Source: Bacteroidales bacterium
GTDB lineage: Bacteria > Bacteroidota > Bacteroidia > Bacteroidales > NBLH01
Length of the DNA: 21,348 nucleotides
NCBI GenBank assembly: GCA_021647685.1
Contig: JAKIUH010000022.1
Location: 1-21,348, forward strand
Reading direction: 5' to 3'
The position numbers and the translations under genes are program-made. The notes under the pieces are model-generated. The model worked only from the letters and a program-made list of their open reading frames with translations, searched no databases and was not told the origin of the DNA. Of this stretch, positions 1 through 6,936 are shown piece by piece. How positions within the stretch are numbered: the stretch's first letter is position 1; the number at the start of each line of letters is the position of its first letter.

Positions 1-786
1 GTTGTGAATACTGTCAATTGTATTATCAGCATAATCTACTCCCTTTTTACTCATCATAAAAAGACGTGTAATGTAATTTAAAAGATTGATGGTTTGAATA
101 CTGGAATACTGATAGGTATTTGTCCGTTTATGATTCCAAGACATCAGCAATAAAATGGCCAAAACGGGCACCAGTGATAAAACAGCCGGATACCATTTTT
201 TTATTTTATAGGATACGTATAACATATAGAGTAAACTTGGCACAACAAACAAATACATAACCGGTTTTGTAAAGGCCGCCAAAACAAGAGCAATACTATA
301 CCACACTAAATATTTTTCCTTTTTAAACTTGCTAAACAGCACAATATATCTAAACATCAATACGATAAAAAGCTGAAAAATAACTTCAGAAAAAATGGTG
401 TTGGCATAAATAAATTGCGAAGGTGTTAGCAATAGTAATCCAATAAATAAAATGTCATATTTTTTCTTGTAATTAAAAAGTAAAATTGTTTTTCTAACTA
501 ATAATATTGAGGCAATAGAAATAATATTTTGAAAAAATATAATAGCATATAGTGGTGCTTTTAACAGATAAAACACTGATAAAAACAAAGGATAAACGGG
601 TGGGCGTAACGTGTAAAAGTCAAAATTTATAGGTTGACTTAAATCGCCACAATAAAAAACACCTTGTTCTACAATATTTTTAGCTTCGATTAAGTACTGA
701 TAAGGATCTGTTAGTTTAAAATTAAATCCAGCTAGAGGGTAATAATTGTTGTTATAAACGGCAAAAATGAAAAATAAAAGATGCAC
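1..786 (-). CDS. GT-C fold membrane glycosyltransferase, partial at both ends
   Basis: The minus strand is open from about 786 to the window edge. It encodes a hydrophobic protein with several membrane segments separated by short Lys-rich loops. Near the N-terminus an aromatic-rich stretch (AVYNNNYYPLAGFNF) is followed by TDPYQYLIEAKNIVEQG and then LRPPVYPLFLSVFY. An acidic residue plus Tyr in the first extracytoplasmic loop, followed by Pro-rich YP before the next helix, is typical of GT-C enzymes of the ArnT/PMT_2 type, which transfer sugars from polyprenyl-phosphate donors. The substrate cannot be told. The only start I find is GTG at 786-784, just after stops in the same frame, but it lies against the DnaE joint, so the true N-terminus may be missing. 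The C-terminus lies outside the window. Taxonomic origin is uncertain; it need not belong with the genes to its right. Confidence 0.65.
   Translation of the reverse strand, partial: MHLLFFIFAVYNNNYYPLAGFNFKLTDPYQYLIEAKNIVEQGVFYCGDLSQPINFDFYTLRPPVYPLFLSVFYLLKAPLYAIIFFQNIISIASILLVRKTILLFNYKKKYDILFIGLLLLTPSQFIYANTIFSEVIFQLFIVLMFRYIVLFSKFKKEKYLVWYSIALVLAAFTKPVMYLFVVPSLLYMLYVSYKIKKWYPAVLSLVPVLAILLLMSWNHKRTNTYQYSSIQTINLLNYITRLFMMSKKGVDYADNTIDSIHN
765..785. other. Chimeric joint: glycosyltransferase / DnaE
   Basis: DnaE-like coding on the plus strand can be read back to about 780 (DALKII before the first ATG at 840) but hits TGA at 768-770. The oppositely oriented glycosyltransferase reading frame comes up to the same point. 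Two unrelated genes, both lacking what should lie at this end, abut within an AT-rich stretch of about 20 bases. The exact breakpoint cannot be placed from sequence alone. Confidence 0.7.
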
Positions 787-2249
787 TAAAAATTATCATT
801 AAAAACAAAACAAATCCACCTCAAATTGACCTGCATAATATGAATGAACTCAAATCCGATGAAAAAATAAAAAACTTGATACGCAATGCGCAGTGTTTGG
901 GTTGTTTTTATGTAGAATCGCCGGCAATGCGCATGTTGTTAAAAAAATTAGAAGTAGATAATTATCTCGGCTTAGTAGCCGCAAGCTCCATAATACGTCC
1001 GGGAGTAGCTCGCAGCGGAATGATGCGCGAATACATTTTACGGCATAAAAATCCCGAAAGGAGAAAACAAGCACATCCTGTAATGTGGAAATTAATGGAA
1101 GAAACTTATGGAATTATGGTTTATCAAGAAGATGTAATTAAAGTAGCACACCATTTTGCAGGCTTATCCTTGGGCGAAGCTGATGTATTAAGGCGCGCCA
1201 TGAGCGGAAAATACCGTTCGCGCGAAGAATTTTTAAAAGTGAAACAAAGGTTTTTTGATAATTGCAAAGCAAAAGGATACACAATGCAGCTGATTAGCGA
1301 AATTTGGCTGCAAATTGAAAGTTTTGCCGGCTATGCTTTTGCCAAAGGTCATTCGGCTTCGTATGCCGTGGAGAGCTATCAAAGTCTTTATTTGAAAGCA
1401 CATTACCCTTTGGAATATCTGGTGGCGGTATTGAATAACGGCGGCGGTTTTTACGATACCGAAACTTATGTTCACGAAGCACGAATGTTGGGTGCTGTCA
1501 TCCACCCGCCCGATATTAATAAAAGTGCTTATTTATGCGAAATTCAGGATAAGAATATCTATATCGGGCTGGCTTTTATTAAAGATTTGGAGCAAAACAA
1601 CAGTGCACAAATTATTGCCGAAAGACAAAAAAATGGTATGTATCTTTCTTTTGAAAATTTTTTGGAACGTATAAATATTTCTACCGAACAATTAGTTTTA
1701 CTCATCCGCTCGGGTGCATTTGAGTTTACGGGACTTGATAAAAAAATCTTATTATGGAAAGCACATTTGCAAAATAAAAAAACAAAAGAAACAAAGCGGC
1801 AAGAAAAATTATTTCAAACAAAAAGTAAAACATTTCAACTTCCAGAATTAAAAACCGAACAATTAGAGCATATTTACGACCAGTTAGAGTTACTTGGATT
1901 TTCGTTGTACAGTCCGTTTGATTTATTAAAAGAAAAACCAAAAAGTAATTTCACGGCAAAAATTCTTCCCGCATATCTGAATAAAAATATTATTATATAC
2001 GGATATTTAATTCATGTAAAATACACAAGGACTTCAAAAAAAGAGCGAATGCTTTTTGGTACTTTTATCGATACGGAAGGATATTTTATTGATACGGTAC
2101 ATTTTCCCGAAGCGGCACGTAAATATCCTTTTCGCGGGAAAGGGGTATATGCTGTTTACGGGAAAGTAGTTTCAGAATTTGGTTTTATCAGTATTGAAGT
2201 AAGCAAAATGTTTAAGCAGGATTATTTGCCCGACCCAAGATATACGTAA
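780..2249 (+). CDS. DNA polymerase III alpha subunit (DnaE type), C-terminal half only
   Basis: This aligns by eye with E. coli DnaE from just after the KFDFLGL palm motif to the OB-fold region. Landmarks in order: GCFYVESPAMRMLL, SIIRPGVARSGMM, EETYGIMVYQEDVIKVA, LRRAMSGK, FAGYAFAKGHSASYA, then HPPDIN, and a C-terminal OB-like part from about residue 370. The reading frame continues upstream of the first ATG (840) with recognisable DnaE sequence back to about 780, so the ATG is not the true start. The PHP domain and the palm with all three catalytic aspartates are missing, roughly 490 residues. As it stands the product cannot polymerise DNA. The length and motif variants (GCFYVESPAMR) suggest the shorter second DnaE paralogue found in many Bacteroidota, often linked to mutagenic repair; that assignment is inference. 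Confidence 0.88.
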   Translation, partial: DALKIIIKNKTNPPQIDLHNMNELKSDEKIKNLIRNAQCLGCFYVESPAMRMLLKKLEVDNYLGLVAASSIIRPGVARSGMMREYILRHKNPERRKQAHPVMWKLMEETYGIMVYQEDVIKVAHHFAGLSLGEADVLRRAMSGKYRSREEFLKVKQRFFDNCKAKGYTMQLISEIWLQIESFAGYAFAKGHSASYAVESYQSLYLKAHYPLEYLVAVLNNGGGFYDTETYVHEARMLGAVIHPPDINKSAYLCEIQDKNIYIGLAFIKDLEQNNSAQIIAERQKNGMYLSFENFLERINISTEQLVLLIRSGAFEFTGLDKKILLWKAHLQNKKTKETKRQEKLFQTKSKTFQLPELKTEQLEHIYDQLELLGFSLYSPFDLLKEKPKSNFTAKILPAYLNKNIIIYGYLIHVKYTRTSKKERMLFGTFIDTEGYFIDTVHFPEAARKYPFRGKGVYAVYGKVVSEFGFISIEVSKMFKQDYLPDPRYT

Positions 2250-2255
2250 TTACAA

Positions 2256-2771
2256 TTAAGCAATGAGCATTATCACAGGCGGTTCATCTATTTCTTTACG
2301 TATATATTTTTCACATTCATCAACTATTTTTTTTAGATTGATTCCCAAATAAATACGTTCTTTTCTTTGTAAATGTATCATTGCTTTATTATATAACCGT
2401 TTTCCCCCATAAAAATTTCCGGTTTTTACTTTCAGTAAAGCAACAGCCAATTGGATAATTCCTTTTAGAAAAGTTGCCGGTTCTGTTTCTTTTCCGGCTT
2501 TTATCCATAAATTTTCCAAAACTTCGTGCACTTCCCAATAATATCCTCGGTTAAATAAGTCTATGGCATATAAATAAGCTTGTGTATTTTGCCAGTTTAA
2601 TTCATTTATCGGCTCTTTAACATCTTGTATTTCAAGAATATGCCTTTGTTGGGGATTTTTATTCGGATGTTGATTAATTCCCGGCAAAAAAGCATAATTA
2701 GGCATGGGTAAATTTGTATATTTTTCAATAAAAACTGTATTTTCTCTACTTGTCCGGTCAAATTTCCTCAT
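2256..2771 (-). CDS. DUF309 domain protein
   Basis: 171 residues. The core from about residue 75 matches the DUF309 pattern: FNRGYYWEVHEVLENLW, then a helix with LKGIIQLAVALLKVKTGNFYGG and a final helix KAMIHLQR. The HE pair in WEVHEVLENLW is the family signature and suggests a metal- or ligand-binding helical bundle, but no biochemical role is established. The N-terminal 60 residues, rich in Asn and Pro, are an extension common in Bacteroidota members. It starts 19 bases after the CDF transporter on the same strand, so it is probably the last gene of the arsC-fur-CDF operon. It converges on the DnaE fragment with a 6-base gap. Confidence 0.75.
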   Translation of the reverse strand: MRKFDRTSRENTVFIEKYTNLPMPNYAFLPGINQHPNKNPQQRHILEIQDVKEPINELNWQNTQAYLYAIDLFNRGYYWEVHEVLENLWIKAGKETEPATFLKGIIQLAVALLKVKTGNFYGGKRLYNKAMIHLQRKERIYLGINLKKIVDECEKYIRKEIDEPPVIMLIA

Positions 2772-2790
2772 CGAAATTTTAATTTTATGC

Positions 2791-3690
2791 TTAACAATTA
2801 TTTTCGCAACCGGAACCTAATGCTTCACTTTCAATTTGAAAAGTAGTATGTCCGATATTAAATTTATGTTTTAAGTCGTGTTGTAATCTTGTTAAAAAAT
2901 CATCATCATAACCATTGGGCATAATTAAATGAGCCGTGAGTGCAATTTGTGTAGTACTCATTGCCCAAATATGTAGATCATGTAAATTTTCAACGCCATC
3001 TAATGACAATAGATATTTGTGAACTTTTTCTACGTCCACTTGTTTTGGCACAGCATCCAAAGCCAAATCCAGAGAGTCGGTAAATAGTTGCCAAGTACCC
3101 CAAATAATAACAATAATAATAAGGAAACTCATCATTGGGTCAATCCACAAAATACCGGTAAGACTGATGACTAATCCGGCTATTACAACACCGAGAGAAA
3201 CCCCTGCATCTGCCATCATATGCAAAAAGGCACCCTTAATGTTTAAATCATCTTTTTGTCCTTTCATAAAAAGCAAAGCAGTTAGTGTATTTATCACAAC
3301 ACCTATGGTAGCAACAATCATAATTTGTTTACCTGCAACAGGTTCCGGGTTTTCAAACTTCTCAAAAGCATCCCAAGCAATGGCAAAAACAGCCCCAAAC
3401 AACAAAACTGCATTTAAAATAGACACTAAAATTGTGGTTTTTCGCAAACCATAGGTATATTTTCCTTTGGGTTTAATCGTAGCTAAGCGAGTGGCAATCC
3501 ATGCAAAAATAAGACTTAATACATCGCTTGCATTATGTCCTGCATCAGCCAACAAAGCAGATGAATTAGCCATTAAACCATAAAATACTTCCACAGCTAC
3601 AAATGCTATATTTAAGCCTATGCCAATTGAAAAAGCTTTACTGTAACTATTTGGTGCCTGATGCTCATGAGCATGATGTACGTGTGCCAT
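2791..3690 (-). CDS. Cation diffusion facilitator (CzcD-like Zn/Co/Cd exporter)
   Basis: 299 residues with six predicted membrane helices and a cytosolic C-terminal domain. The N-terminus is His-rich (HVHHAHEH). The helix-2 metal site is ALLADAGHNASD (H52 and D56) and the helix-5 site is HMMADAG (H157 and D161), the paired H-x3-D arrangement typical of zinc-type CDF proteins. The C-terminal domain contains VENLHDLHIWAMST, the usual dimerising metal-sensing fold, and the protein ends with GSGCENNC, whose two cysteines could bind metal. It exports divalent metal, most likely Zn2+, from the cytoplasm in exchange for protons. The Fur-family gene 57 bases upstream on the same strand is the obvious candidate regulator. 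Confidence 0.92.
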   Translation of the reverse strand: MAHVHHAHEHQAPNSYSKAFSIGIGLNIAFVAVEVFYGLMANSSALLADAGHNASDVLSLIFAWIATRLATIKPKGKYTYGLRKTTILVSILNAVLLFGAVFAIAWDAFEKFENPEPVAGKQIMIVATIGVVINTLTALLFMKGQKDDLNIKGAFLHMMADAGVSLGVVIAGLVISLTGILWIDPMMSFLIIIVIIWGTWQLFTDSLDLALDAVPKQVDVEKVHKYLLSLDGVENLHDLHIWAMSTTQIALTAHLIMPNGYDDDFLTRLQHDLKHKFNIGHTTFQIESEALGSGCENNC

Positions 3691-3747
3691 ATTAAATTAT
3701 TAAACTGTTACGGTAATGAGCTTGCTGGATACTCATCCTCAAATTAA

Positions 3748-4170
3748 TCAATTATCTATTTTACAATTTACACAAATTCCTTCAACAACCATATTTACAT
3801 TATCTAAAGAAAAACCAACCGGCAATTTAATTAATGGAACCGGAATATCATTCAAACAATAGGTTTTATCACACTTTGAGCAATGAAAGTGTACATGTAA
3901 ATCATGAGGACTACAAGTACAAGTATCTTCGCATAGCGCATACTTTGCAGTACCACTGCCATCATCAATTTTATGAATTAATTTATGCTGTTCAAAAGTT
4001 TTTAGGGTTCGATAAAGCGTAGCTTTATCGGCGCGTTCAATTTTTTCTTCCAATTCAGGTAAACCGATTGCTGTTTTTTCTTCGGTAAATACTTTTAAAA
4101 CAAGCTGACGCATTGCCGTTTGTTTAATGTTTTTTGCCTGCAACTTATCTTCAATATTTTTATTCATCAA
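3748..4170 (-). CDS. Fur-family metal-responsive transcriptional regulator
   Basis: 140 residues. An N-terminal winged helix (about 1-80) contains the recognition-helix motif DKATLYRTLKTFEQHKLI. The dimerisation domain carries HVHFHCSKCDKTYCL, with H92, H94, H96 and the C97/C100 pair, and a second pair C133/C136 (GICVNC) that completes a structural zinc site. An extra cysteine group, CEDTCTC, at 80-86 lies near the position of a sensory site. The Fur group is clear; choosing Fur, Zur or another specificity is not possible by eye. The position in one run with arsC and a CDF exporter suggests control of zinc or related metal efflux. Confidence 0.88.
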   Translation of the reverse strand: MMNKNIEDKLQAKNIKQTAMRQLVLKVFTEEKTAIGLPELEEKIERADKATLYRTLKTFEQHKLIHKIDDGSGTAKYALCEDTCTCSPHDLHVHFHCSKCDKTYCLNDIPVPLIKLPVGFSLDNVNMVVEGICVNCKIDN

Positions 4171-4245
4171 TTAAAATTGAATTAGACTTAATTTATTTTC
4201 CGGTATTTTAATGGTCTCATGTTAAATAATCATTCCCCTGTGTGT

Positions 4246-4668
4246 CTAATTTATTAGTATGGATGTTTCATAAAATTGTTTGAAATCCCGTTTAATTTCA
4301 TCACGAATTCGCCGAAATTCAGATAAAATAAACGCTTCATCACCGGAAACTTCGGCAGGATCTTCAAAACCTATATGTAATCTGTGTTTTACATCACCAA
4401 GAAAAACAGGACAAGTTTCTTTGGCATTATCGCAAACCGTTATTACATAATCAAAGCTTTGATTAATAAACTTTTCTACATCCTTCGGATAACTATCACT
4501 TATGTCAATCCCTGTTTCTTTCATTACTTGAATTGCTTTGGGGTGGGTTTGTCCACTCGGGTTTGTGCCTGCCGAATAAACGTCTAAGTTGTTGTCAAAT
4601 GATTTTAAAAATCCTTCTGCCATTTGGCTGCGACAACTGTTGCCGGTACAAAGTATCAATATCTTCAT
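4246..4668 (-). CDS. arsC: Arsenate reductase, low-molecular-weight phosphatase type
   Basis: 140 residues. It has the P-loop C-x5-R (C7-TGNSC-R13) at the N-terminus, a second redox cysteine pair C79 and C86 (VCDNAKETCPVF), and the DPAEVSG loop bearing the general-acid Asp. That combination identifies the thioredoxin-coupled ArsC class, which reduces arsenate to arsenite through a C7-C79-C86 relay. Length is typical. No arsenite pump or ArsR lies next to it in the window. It is followed 75 bases later by the Fur-type regulator and then the CDF exporter, all on the same strand, suggesting a mixed metal(loid) resistance operon with arsC first. Confidence 0.9.
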   Translation of the reverse strand: MKILILCTGNSCRSQMAEGFLKSFDNNLDVYSAGTNPSGQTHPKAIQVMKETGIDISDSYPKDVEKFINQSFDYVITVCDNAKETCPVFLGDVKHRLHIGFEDPAEVSGDEAFILSEFRRIRDEIKRDFKQFYETSILIN

Positions 4669-4688
4669 AAAATATCAAAATTAAATTA

Positions 4689-4696
4689 CAAAGATA
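4689..4696 (-). promoter_or_regulatory. Bacteroidota -7 element upstream of arsC
   Basis: TATCTTTG on the minus strand matches the TAnnTTTG element used by the Bacteroidota primary sigma factor and ends 20 bases before the arsC ATG. I do not see a clear -33 TTTG at the usual spacing, so support rests on the -7 box and its position. Confidence 0.5.
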
Positions 4697-4820
4697 CAGA
4701 TTTTAAAAATAATAATTTGCGGAAATTTTAAAACAATATTATTGCTTCAATACTTTTGGTGCATAAAAATTTAACACTAAAAAAGTGCTGTAAAAATAAA
4801 AAGTGATGAATTAAGCGGTA

Positions 4821-5027
4821 CTAATAAACTTTTTCCAAGCCGGAAGCAACTTCGGATGTAGAAGTAGAAACTTTTTCCTGAACACCACGAACTAACTTAT
4901 AAATAAGCCTTAGCCCAAAAATAACAGCAATAGGAACAATAAATATTATCAAAACAATTAAGAATAAAATATTTACAAATACCGTTTCTTTACCTCTTAA
5001 ATAAATTATGTCGCGATAGTTTTTCAT
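4821..5027 (-). CDS. Small single-span membrane protein, unknown function
   Basis: 68 residues. A charged N-terminal 15 residues (NYRDIIYLRGKE) precede a strongly hydrophobic stretch (about 17-40, LFLIVLIIFIVPIAVIFGL), then a basic patch (RLIYKLVRG) and a Ser/Thr/Glu-rich tail. One or two membrane passes are possible. The family is not recognised. Two points favour a real gene: a promoter-like -33/-7 pair lies just upstream, and the composition is that of a genuine membrane peptide rather than a shadow frame. It stands alone, about 150 bases before arsC and divergent from the JmjC/cupin gene. Confidence 0.5.
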   Translation of the reverse strand: MKNYRDIIYLRGKETVFVNILFLIVLIIFIVPIAVIFGLRLIYKLVRGVQEKVSTSTSEVASGLEKVY

Positions 5028-5043
5028 TTCCTAATATTTTAAT

Positions 5044-5075
5044 GCAAGATACGTTTTAAAATGAAAACATGCAAA
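5044..5075 (-). promoter_or_regulatory. Putative promoter of the 68-aa membrane protein
   Basis: On the minus strand TTTG (5075-5072) is followed after 20 bases by TATCTTGC (5051-5044), close to the Bacteroidota consensus TTTG-N(about 20)-TAnnTTTG with one deviation in the -7 box. It sits about 17 bases before the ATG at 5027. Confidence 0.4.
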
Positions 5076-5226
5076 TATTTTGCCAAAAACTTATTTAATG
5101 AAAGAACGTTTAAAAGTGATAAATAGTATCTAATACCTGATGAATTAACAATTTTTAACGGTTTCGTGATAAATCTCCCTTGATTAATTTGCATATAAAA
5201 ATACAAATTGTTTCATCATAATTTAT

Positions 5227-5234
5227 TATCTTTG
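5227..5234 (+). promoter_or_regulatory. Bacteroidota -7 element upstream of the JmjC/cupin gene
   Basis: TATCTTTG matches TAnnTTTG. Transcription would begin around 5240, which makes the ATG at 5239 unlikely as a start and supports translation from the ATG at 5266. An imperfect TTG at 5208-5210 could serve as -33, though the spacing (16) is short. Confidence 0.5.
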
Positions 5235-5265
5235 GAAATTGATATTAACCCAAAATTATAATATT

Positions 5266-6126
5266 ATGCCGCTAAGTATTCATAAAGACGTTGAGATTGT
5301 AGATAATATCTCAAAAAAAGATTTTGAAAAAAACTATATGAAACCGCGCAAGCCGCTAGTTATTAAAAATTTATATCAAGGACAGCCTCTGCTGGAAAAA
5401 TGGACTTTTGATTTCTTTAAAGAAACCATGGGGCACCATGAAATAGGTTTGTTTGATAGTGCTGAGCAATATATGGGGCAATCGTTTAAATATCCGCCAA
5501 TAAAAATGAAATTTGCGGAATATATTGATTTAATTCAAAAAGGACCTACTTCTTTACGTATATTTTTATTCAATCCCTTTAAATTAAATCCCGATTTAAA
5601 AAAAGATTTTCACATGCCGGATATTACTGACAAAATGATTAATCTTTCGTTTATGTTTTTTGGCGGTCAAAGTTCGGTTACACGTATTCATTACGATATG
5701 GATATGTCGCATGTGTTTTTAACACACCTCGTAGGCAGAAAGCGTATTGTGCTTTTTCCTCCTGAAACGTCAGAGTTGTTGTATAAACTGCCTTTTACCG
5801 TACACAGTCCGGTTGATATTGATCATCCTGATTACGAAAAGTTTCCGGCACTAAATTATGTGCGCGGACATGAGTGCATCATTCAAAATGGTGAAACCCT
5901 GTATATCCCTTCCGGATGGTGGCATCATATTGAATACCTTGATGCTGGATTTTCAATTAATTATCGTGCACCGGGAGCTTATATGAGAGGCTTATGGAAT
6001 GTTTTGGTTGTTCACCATTTAGATGAACTTTTAATTAAAACGGCAGGAGATAGATGGTTTAACTACAAAGAGAAAACAGCCAAAGAAAAAGCAAAAAACG
6101 CAATGCAAAGTATCGCTCAAGAATAA
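5266..6126 (+). CDS. Cupin-like / JmjC-domain protein (putative Fe(II)/2-oxoglutarate dioxygenase)
   Basis: 286 residues from the ATG at 5266; an in-frame ATG at 5239 lies too close to the predicted transcription start. The fold is indicated by KPLVIKNLYQGQPLLEKW near the N-terminus, the metal-site motif RIHYDMDMSHVF (H142 and D144), VGRKRIVLFPP, and the C-terminal half GETLYIPSGWWHHIEYL with the distal His at 220 or 221. This is the Cupin_8/JmjC layout of protein hydroxylases such as FIH, where H-x-D...H binds iron. Bacterial members are mostly uncharacterised; some hydroxylate ribosomal proteins or tRNA. The substrate is unknown here. It is transcribed away from the metal-resistance operon and appears to be monocistronic. 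Confidence 0.82.
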   Translation: MPLSIHKDVEIVDNISKKDFEKNYMKPRKPLVIKNLYQGQPLLEKWTFDFFKETMGHHEIGLFDSAEQYMGQSFKYPPIKMKFAEYIDLIQKGPTSLRIFLFNPFKLNPDLKKDFHMPDITDKMINLSFMFFGGQSSVTRIHYDMDMSHVFLTHLVGRKRIVLFPPETSELLYKLPFTVHSPVDIDHPDYEKFPALNYVRGHECIIQNGETLYIPSGWWHHIEYLDAGFSINYRAPGAYMRGLWNVLVVHHLDELLIKTAGDRWFNYKEKTAKEKAKNAMQSIAQE

Positions 6127-6163
6127 TCAGTGTATTGATTGCTTTTTTTAAAAGACTTTTTTA

Positions 6164-6171
6164 TACTTTTG
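6164..6171 (+). promoter_or_regulatory. Bacteroidota -7 element upstream of the 6191-6308 element and DUF5063
   Basis: TACTTTTG matches TAnnTTTG, with TTG at 6139-6141 about 22 bases upstream as a possible -33. Transcription would start near 6178, about 13 bases before the inverted-repeat element and about 150 bases before the DUF5063 start codon. Confidence 0.55.
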
Positions 6172-6190
6172 TCGCCCCAATAAACGTTAG

Positions 6191-6308
6191 AATTATACTT
6201 CTTTCAATAAAACTGTTTTTGCAATTCTTTAAAAGATATTTATTGCATAAACAAAGTTTATTTATGTCTGAAATTCTGTTTGATGAACATTTTGGAAGAA
6301 GTATAATT
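6191..6308 (+). ncRNA. Candidate structured RNA or structured 5' leader closed by a 13-bp inverted repeat
   Basis: AATTATACTTCTT (6191-6203) is perfectly complementary to AAGAAGTATAATT (6296-6308), with 92 bases between. Inside are smaller stems: TGCAAT...ATTGCA enclosing TCTT-TAA-AAGA, then ATAAAC-AAA-GTTTAT (6247-6261), then TGTT...AACA. The outer stem is followed by a run of six T (6307-6312). A promoter-like box lies 20 bases upstream. This could be a free small RNA of about 135 nt with its own terminator, or a structured leader of the DUF5063 gene at 6331. A short non-autonomous inverted-repeat element is the other reading, but I see no target-site duplication. Low GC makes chance stems common, so the evidence is suggestive only. 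Confidence 0.35.
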
Positions 6309-6330
6309 TTTTATGTAGTATAAAATAGTG

Positions 6331-6936
6331 ATGGATAAAGATTTAAACAAACAAAAAATAGAAGAGTTTTTATTAGTAGCCAACGAGTATTGTTTGCTGC
6401 TTGAAAATGTAAAAGAAATTTCAAAAAAAGCTTTTTTTGAAAAAAGTCAAAAACTACTTGGCTTATTATACCTGAAAGCTACAGCACTACCTGTTGAAGA
6501 AGATATTAATGATGCTTTTATAGAAAAATTTGTCACAGAAGAAGACTGGCACTTTATACAAAACGGTGTGGCTACAAAACTGGGAGGCAGCGAATCGTTC
6601 TTTGAAGTGTTTACCCCCGAAACTTTAGAAACGGATAATCAAGAAAGTGTTAGTTTATCCGAATGTTTAACCGATATTTATCAGGATGCAAAGGATATTG
6701 TTACCCTATACAGAATTGGTAACGAAGAAAGCTTATCCAATGCACTGTTTGAATGTAAAATGAACTTTGAACGGTTTTGGGGACCTCGTTTGCTGGCATC
6801 CTTATCAATTATGCATAATCTGATTTATGGTAATGAAAATCTTGACGATGATGAGGATACCCATTTGAGTTCAAATACACCAAATACTGATAACTGGTTA
6901 ATAAATAAACGTTTTAATGATTTTAATGAAGAATAA
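6331..6936 (+). CDS. DUF5063 domain protein
   Basis: 201 residues from the ATG at 6331 (a GTG directly precedes it at 6328). The protein is predominantly helical and acidic, with no membrane segment or signal. The pattern VANEYCLLLENVKEISKKAFFEKSQKLLGLLYLKATALP at the N-terminus and LSECLTDIYQDAKDIVTLYRIG plus FWGPRLLASLSIMHNLIYG later fit what I recall of DUF5063, a Bacteroidota family without known function. The tail is low-complexity and acidic (ENLDDDEDTHLSSN). Its stop codon overlaps the start of the exonuclease gene (TAATG), so the two are probably translated together and may act together, for example as an exonuclease and its partner. That functional link is inference from gene order. 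Confidence 0.7.
   Translation: MDKDLNKQKIEEFLLVANEYCLLLENVKEISKKAFFEKSQKLLGLLYLKATALPVEEDINDAFIEKFVTEEDWHFIQNGVATKLGGSESFFEVFTPETLETDNQESVSLSECLTDIYQDAKDIVTLYRIGNEESLSNALFECKMNFERFWGPRLLASLSIMHNLIYGNENLDDDEDTHLSSNTPNTDNWLINKRFNDFNEE

Noticed and set aside
6191..6308. Insertion-sequence remnant or MITE
   Set aside because: The 13-bp terminal repeats fit, but no target-site duplication and no second copy is visible in this window. Kept only as an alternative to a structured RNA.
6135..6323. 62-codon plus-strand ORF (IAFFKRLFYTF...)
   Set aside because: It begins upstream of the predicted transcription start, runs across the inverted-repeat element and has AT-driven composition (Phe, Leu, Lys, Ile) with no recognisable domain.
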